From the IMG/VR virus record IMGVR_UViG_3300025132_000169, positions 1 to 31,659 of that record: a DNA stretch of 31,659 nt. One strand, written 5' to 3'. The notes beneath the pieces are model-generated. The model saw only the letters and a program-made list of their open reading frames with translations, had not been told where the DNA came from and searched no databases. The stretch comes from a virus. Positions within the stretch are counted from its first letter, which is position 1. The number at the start of each line of letters is the position of its first letter. A program made the translations under genes and the position numbers. Shown piece after piece: positions 29,123 through 31,659 of this stretch.

Positions 29123-31659
29123 TTATTCTCCTTCTAAGGCTGTTATTCGAGCGGTTAATGATTCGATTAATGCTTGTTGCTCTTGAATCGCTTTGGTTAA
29201 AATTGGTATTAATTTTTCATACTGCATACCATACTGCTTGCCATCTTCTGACATGGTAACAGCAAGATTAGTTTTGTTTGCTTTGTCATAACCTGCGGCA
29301 ATCTCAAGTGCTTCAACATCTTGTGCTTTAAATCCTATATCTAACCAATCTTCTTTGTGAGTGCCATCAGGTGTATTATCACCATAGTTAGAACGCTTAT
29401 CCCACTTGTAGGTGTAAGGCTTAAGTTGATTGACAAAATCTAATCCAACATCTAAGTCTGTGAAGTCTGTTTTATCTCGTTCATCCGATGCAACTGTCAA
29501 TGCGACTTGTATATGAGCATTGGTAACATTTTCATCGCCAAGCACAATTTGATTAGCACCTGTGGATATTTCTCCTCCTGGACTACCAGAACGACCTGCA
29601 TCTTCGCCTAAGAATAGATTATTTGTACCACTAGTGACATTAAGACCTGCCGCCCTACCAACAGCAGTATTTCCTGACCCAGTGCAAGCAGTTAAAGCTT
29701 CTTGACCTAAAGCAACATTATGATCTCCACAGTTTGCACTTAATGCCGCATAACCAACCGCTACATTTTCTACACCGTCATCAGTAGCATCACCACAAAG
29801 TCCACCGATCAATGTATTACGGATACCAGTGGTTATATCATTACCTGCCTGATGACCAATAGCGACGTTAAACATATCACTCGCTGATGCAGGGTTTTGT
29901 AAAATTAAAGCGCCTTGACCTATGGCAACAGATTTTGATCCAACTGTATTTGATCCTAATGCACCAAGTCCAATAGCAATATTAAAGTCAGCATCTGTAA
30001 TTGCGTCTCCTGCTAAACCTCCTATTAATACATTTTGTATGCCCGTTGTGAGATCATTGCCTGCTTCATGGCCGACTGCTACGTTATAAGTTGACGTTGT
30101 TGAAGTAACATTAAAGTTTTCTAAAGTTCCTCTTCCAATAGCTACGTTGTCACTTCCACTGGTGTTAGTTGATAAAGAACTATAACCAATCGCTACGTTT
30201 GAACCACAATCCGTAAGAGCATCTCCTGCTAATCCTCCAATAAGTGTGTTCCTAACGCCTGATGTAATAGCTAGACCTGCTTGATGCCCTATTGCTACAT
30301 TGTAAACATCTGTCGCACCTGTAAAGTTTTGACTTACTAGTGCTTGAGTACCAATAGCAATAGACTTAGAGCCTGTTGTGTCAGAAGATAATGCTGAGTA
30401 TCCAATAGCTACGTTATAATCAGCATCCGTTAAAGCATCTCCTGCAGTTGCGCCAATAAGAGTGTTTTGCAAACCTGTGGTTACTGCTTTTCCTGCGGAA
30501 TGACCAAGAGCAGTATTATATCCATTTGCACCTGAACCTAAAGTATGTGTGGCAAGTGCGTCTGCTCCTACTGCTGTATTTTTATCTGAAACTGTATTTG
30601 TTGCGAGTGACCCATGACCAACTGCTACGTTTTGTCCTCCGATTGTTATAGCACCTGCGGCATTATATCCTACTGCTACGTTGTTATTGGCTCCTTGCAT
30701 TGCATCTCCTGCAAGGCCACCTATAAGGGTGTTTTGTGTGCCTGTGGTTACTGATGCACCTGCGTTAAAGCCTACTGCTGTGTTATGAGAATCAGTAGAA
30801 GAAGTAAAATTTTGAACATTTAAAGCACTGTGACCTATAGCTACTGATTTATTTCCTTTCGTATCTGCACCTAAAGCTCCTACTCCTAAAACCACATTGT
30901 AGTCAGCATCTGTAAGCGCATCTCCTGCTAAGCCTCCGATGAGAACATTTTGTATGCCTGTGGTTACTGCCGCACCTGCGTTATCACCAATTGCAACATT
31001 GTGAACATCTGTAGCTGAAGTAAAGTTTTGAGCTTCAAGAGCCGAATGACCAATAGCAATTGATTTACTACCTAACGTGTCAGCGGTTAAGGAATGAGAA
31101 CCTATTGCTACATTGAAATCTGCATCTGTTAAAGCATCACCTGCTAACGCACCTACAAGAGTGTTGCGGATACCTGTGGTAATTGCGGCTCCTGCCGAAG
31201 CTCCGACAGCAACATTGTATGCATCTGTGCCAGAACTAAAGTTTTGATTAAGTAAAGCGTTTCTACCTATAGCGATACTCTGTTGTCCTTGAGTATCACC
31301 GCCTAATGCACCTTGACCAATAGCTACGTTATTATAACCAGTAGTTAAAGCGTCACCTGCTAAACCGCCAACAAGTGTGTTCCTAACGCCTGTGGTCATT
31401 ACATTACCTGATGCATAACCTACAGCAGTATTATATGCATCAACTCCTGCATTTAAACTGTCTAATGAAGCATAGCCAATTGCTACGTTGTAGCCGTTAG
31501 CATCTTCAGATTGTAAAGCACCAAAACCTACGGCTACATTCCTATCTCCAGTAGTAATCGCAGTACCTGCATTATCTCCTATTAAAGTGTTGTATTGTGC
31601 GCCAGAAACAATGCTGTTACCTGCGGTTGCACCAAAGCGTACGTTAGAGGTTCCTGCTG
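29123..31659 (-). CDS. Tail fibre protein, C-terminal part with S74 chaperone (partial)
   Basis: The frame is open through the right edge: from the window end the reading goes AGTSNVRFGATAGNSIVSGA without a stop, so ATG 31399 is internal, not the start. About 720 residues are built of NVAIG/NTLIG-type repeats, like the beta-roll head of trimeric autotransporters (YadA-like). The last 121 residues form a Peptidase_S74 intramolecular chaperone (SDERDK start; serine for self-cleavage; EKLIPILTKAIQEQQALIESL coiled coil at the end), which drives trimerisation and is then cut off. With the left-edge fragment (1-1754) it probably forms one fibre of more than 1,400 residues. Confidence 0.88.
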   Translation of the reverse strand, partial: AGTSNVRFGATAGNSIVSGAQYNTLIGDNAGTAITTGDRNVAVGFGALQSEDANGYNVAIGYASLDSLNAGVDAYNTAVGYASGNVMTTGVRNTLVGGLAGDALTTGYNNVAIGQGALGGDTQGQQSIAIGRNALLNQNFSSGTDAYNVAVGASAGAAITTGIRNTLVGALAGDALTDADFNVAIGSHSLTADTLGSKSIAIGHSALEAQNFTSATDVHNVAIGDNAGAAVTTGIQNVLIGGLAGDALTDADYNVVLGVGALGADTKGNKSVAIGHSALNVQNFTSSTDSHNTAVGFNAGASVTTGTQNTLIGGLAGDAMQGANNNVAVGYNAAGAITIGGQNVAVGHGSLATNTVSDKNTAVGADALATHTLGSGANGYNTALGHSAGKAVTTGLQNTLIGATAGDALTDADYNVAIGYSALSSDTTGSKSIAIGTQALVSQNFTGATDVYNVAIGHQAGLAITSGVRNTLIGGLAGDALTDCGSNVAIGYSSLSTNTSGSDNVAIGRGTLENFNVTSTTSTYNVAVGHEAGNDLTTGIQNVLIGGLAGDAITDADFNIAIGLGALGSNTVGSKSVAIGQGALILQNPASASDMFNVAIGHQAGNDITTGIRNTLIGGLCGDATDDGVENVAVGYAALSANCGDHNVALGQEALTACTGSGNTAVGRAAGLNVTSGTNNLFLGEDAGRSGSPGGEISTGANQIVLGDENVTNAHIQVALTVASDERDKTDFTDLDVGLDFVNQLKPYTYKWDKRSNYGDNTPDGTHKEDWLDIGFKAQDVEALEIAAGYDKANKTNLAVTMSEDGKQYGMQYEKLIPILTKAIQEQQALIESLTARITALEGE
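29791..31380. repeat. 216-base tandem repeats in the fibre gene
   Basis: Eight copies of the same element (the AGDAL/CACCTGCTA word) start at 29791, 30007, 30223, 30439, 30706, 30922, 31138 and 31354. Spacing is exactly 216 bases except one interval of 267 (216+51). Each unit is 72 residues of NxAIG-type coils; copies are diverged but clearly related. Confidence 0.9.

Noticed and set aside
31399-31399. ATG 31399 as the start of the fibre gene
   Set aside because: The same frame is open from the right edge through 31399 with matching repeat sequence, so it is internal.
1-31659. tRNA genes, CRISPR arrays, integrase, attachment sites
   Set aside because: No cloverleaf-type sequence, no regular spacer array, no tyrosine or serine recombinase and no flanking direct repeats were found; the regular repeats at 29791-31380 are coding.

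Overview
The window holds almost all of one tailed-phage genome. It is AT-rich and densely packed, with many 4-base ATGA start/stop overlaps, and it contains no tRNA, rRNA or host housekeeping genes. The virion genes are those of a short-tailed (podovirus-like) phage: terminase, portal, scaffold, capsid, tail tubular proteins A and B, three internal or ejection-type proteins, and a fibre with a T7-like anchor domain. Several small gene families resemble ones I associate with marine phages, so a marine bacterial host is likely, but the sequence does not identify it. There is no DNA polymerase, RNA polymerase or integrase.

Layout. (1) Minus strand, read from 19288 down to 1: small terminase, thermonuclease, large terminase, two small proteins, portal, Bbp19-like protein, scaffold, capsid, putative decoration protein, tail tubes, internal proteins, then three tandem fibre genes, the last open at the left edge. 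(2) Plus strand, 19486-21443: an early operon of five small proteins and a C5 cytosine methyltransferase. (3) Minus strand, 22790-21394: zinc-ribbon protein, annealing-like recombinase and an SSB-like protein. (4) Plus strand, 22883-25197: Cro/CI-like regulator, lambda O-like initiator, lambda P-like loader, an HTH protein, a conserved phage protein and a NinG-like protein. (5) Plus strand, 25354-26748: seven tiny, very basic proteins behind a promoter-terminator pair. (6) Minus strand, 31659-26745: the C-terminal part of a large fibre with an S74 chaperone, small fibre-side proteins, a holin-like membrane protein and an M15 endolysin.

The fibre gene is open at both window edges in the same direction. 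The simplest reading is a circular or circularly permuted genome cut inside its repeat-rich fibre gene. Direct joining of the two ends does not keep the frame, so a stretch of 3n+2 bases is missing or the ends are imperfect.

Functionally this is a mosaic: a lambda-style early region (divergent recombination and regulator-O-P-nin arms, host replisome recruited) joined to a T7-style virion module. Transcription appears to rely on host RNA polymerase. Sigma70-like promoters can be read before the packaging operon, before the early plus operon, before the capsid and before the basic-protein cluster. The capsid has its own promoter, a structured leader and a downstream terminator, which should raise its output over the tail genes.
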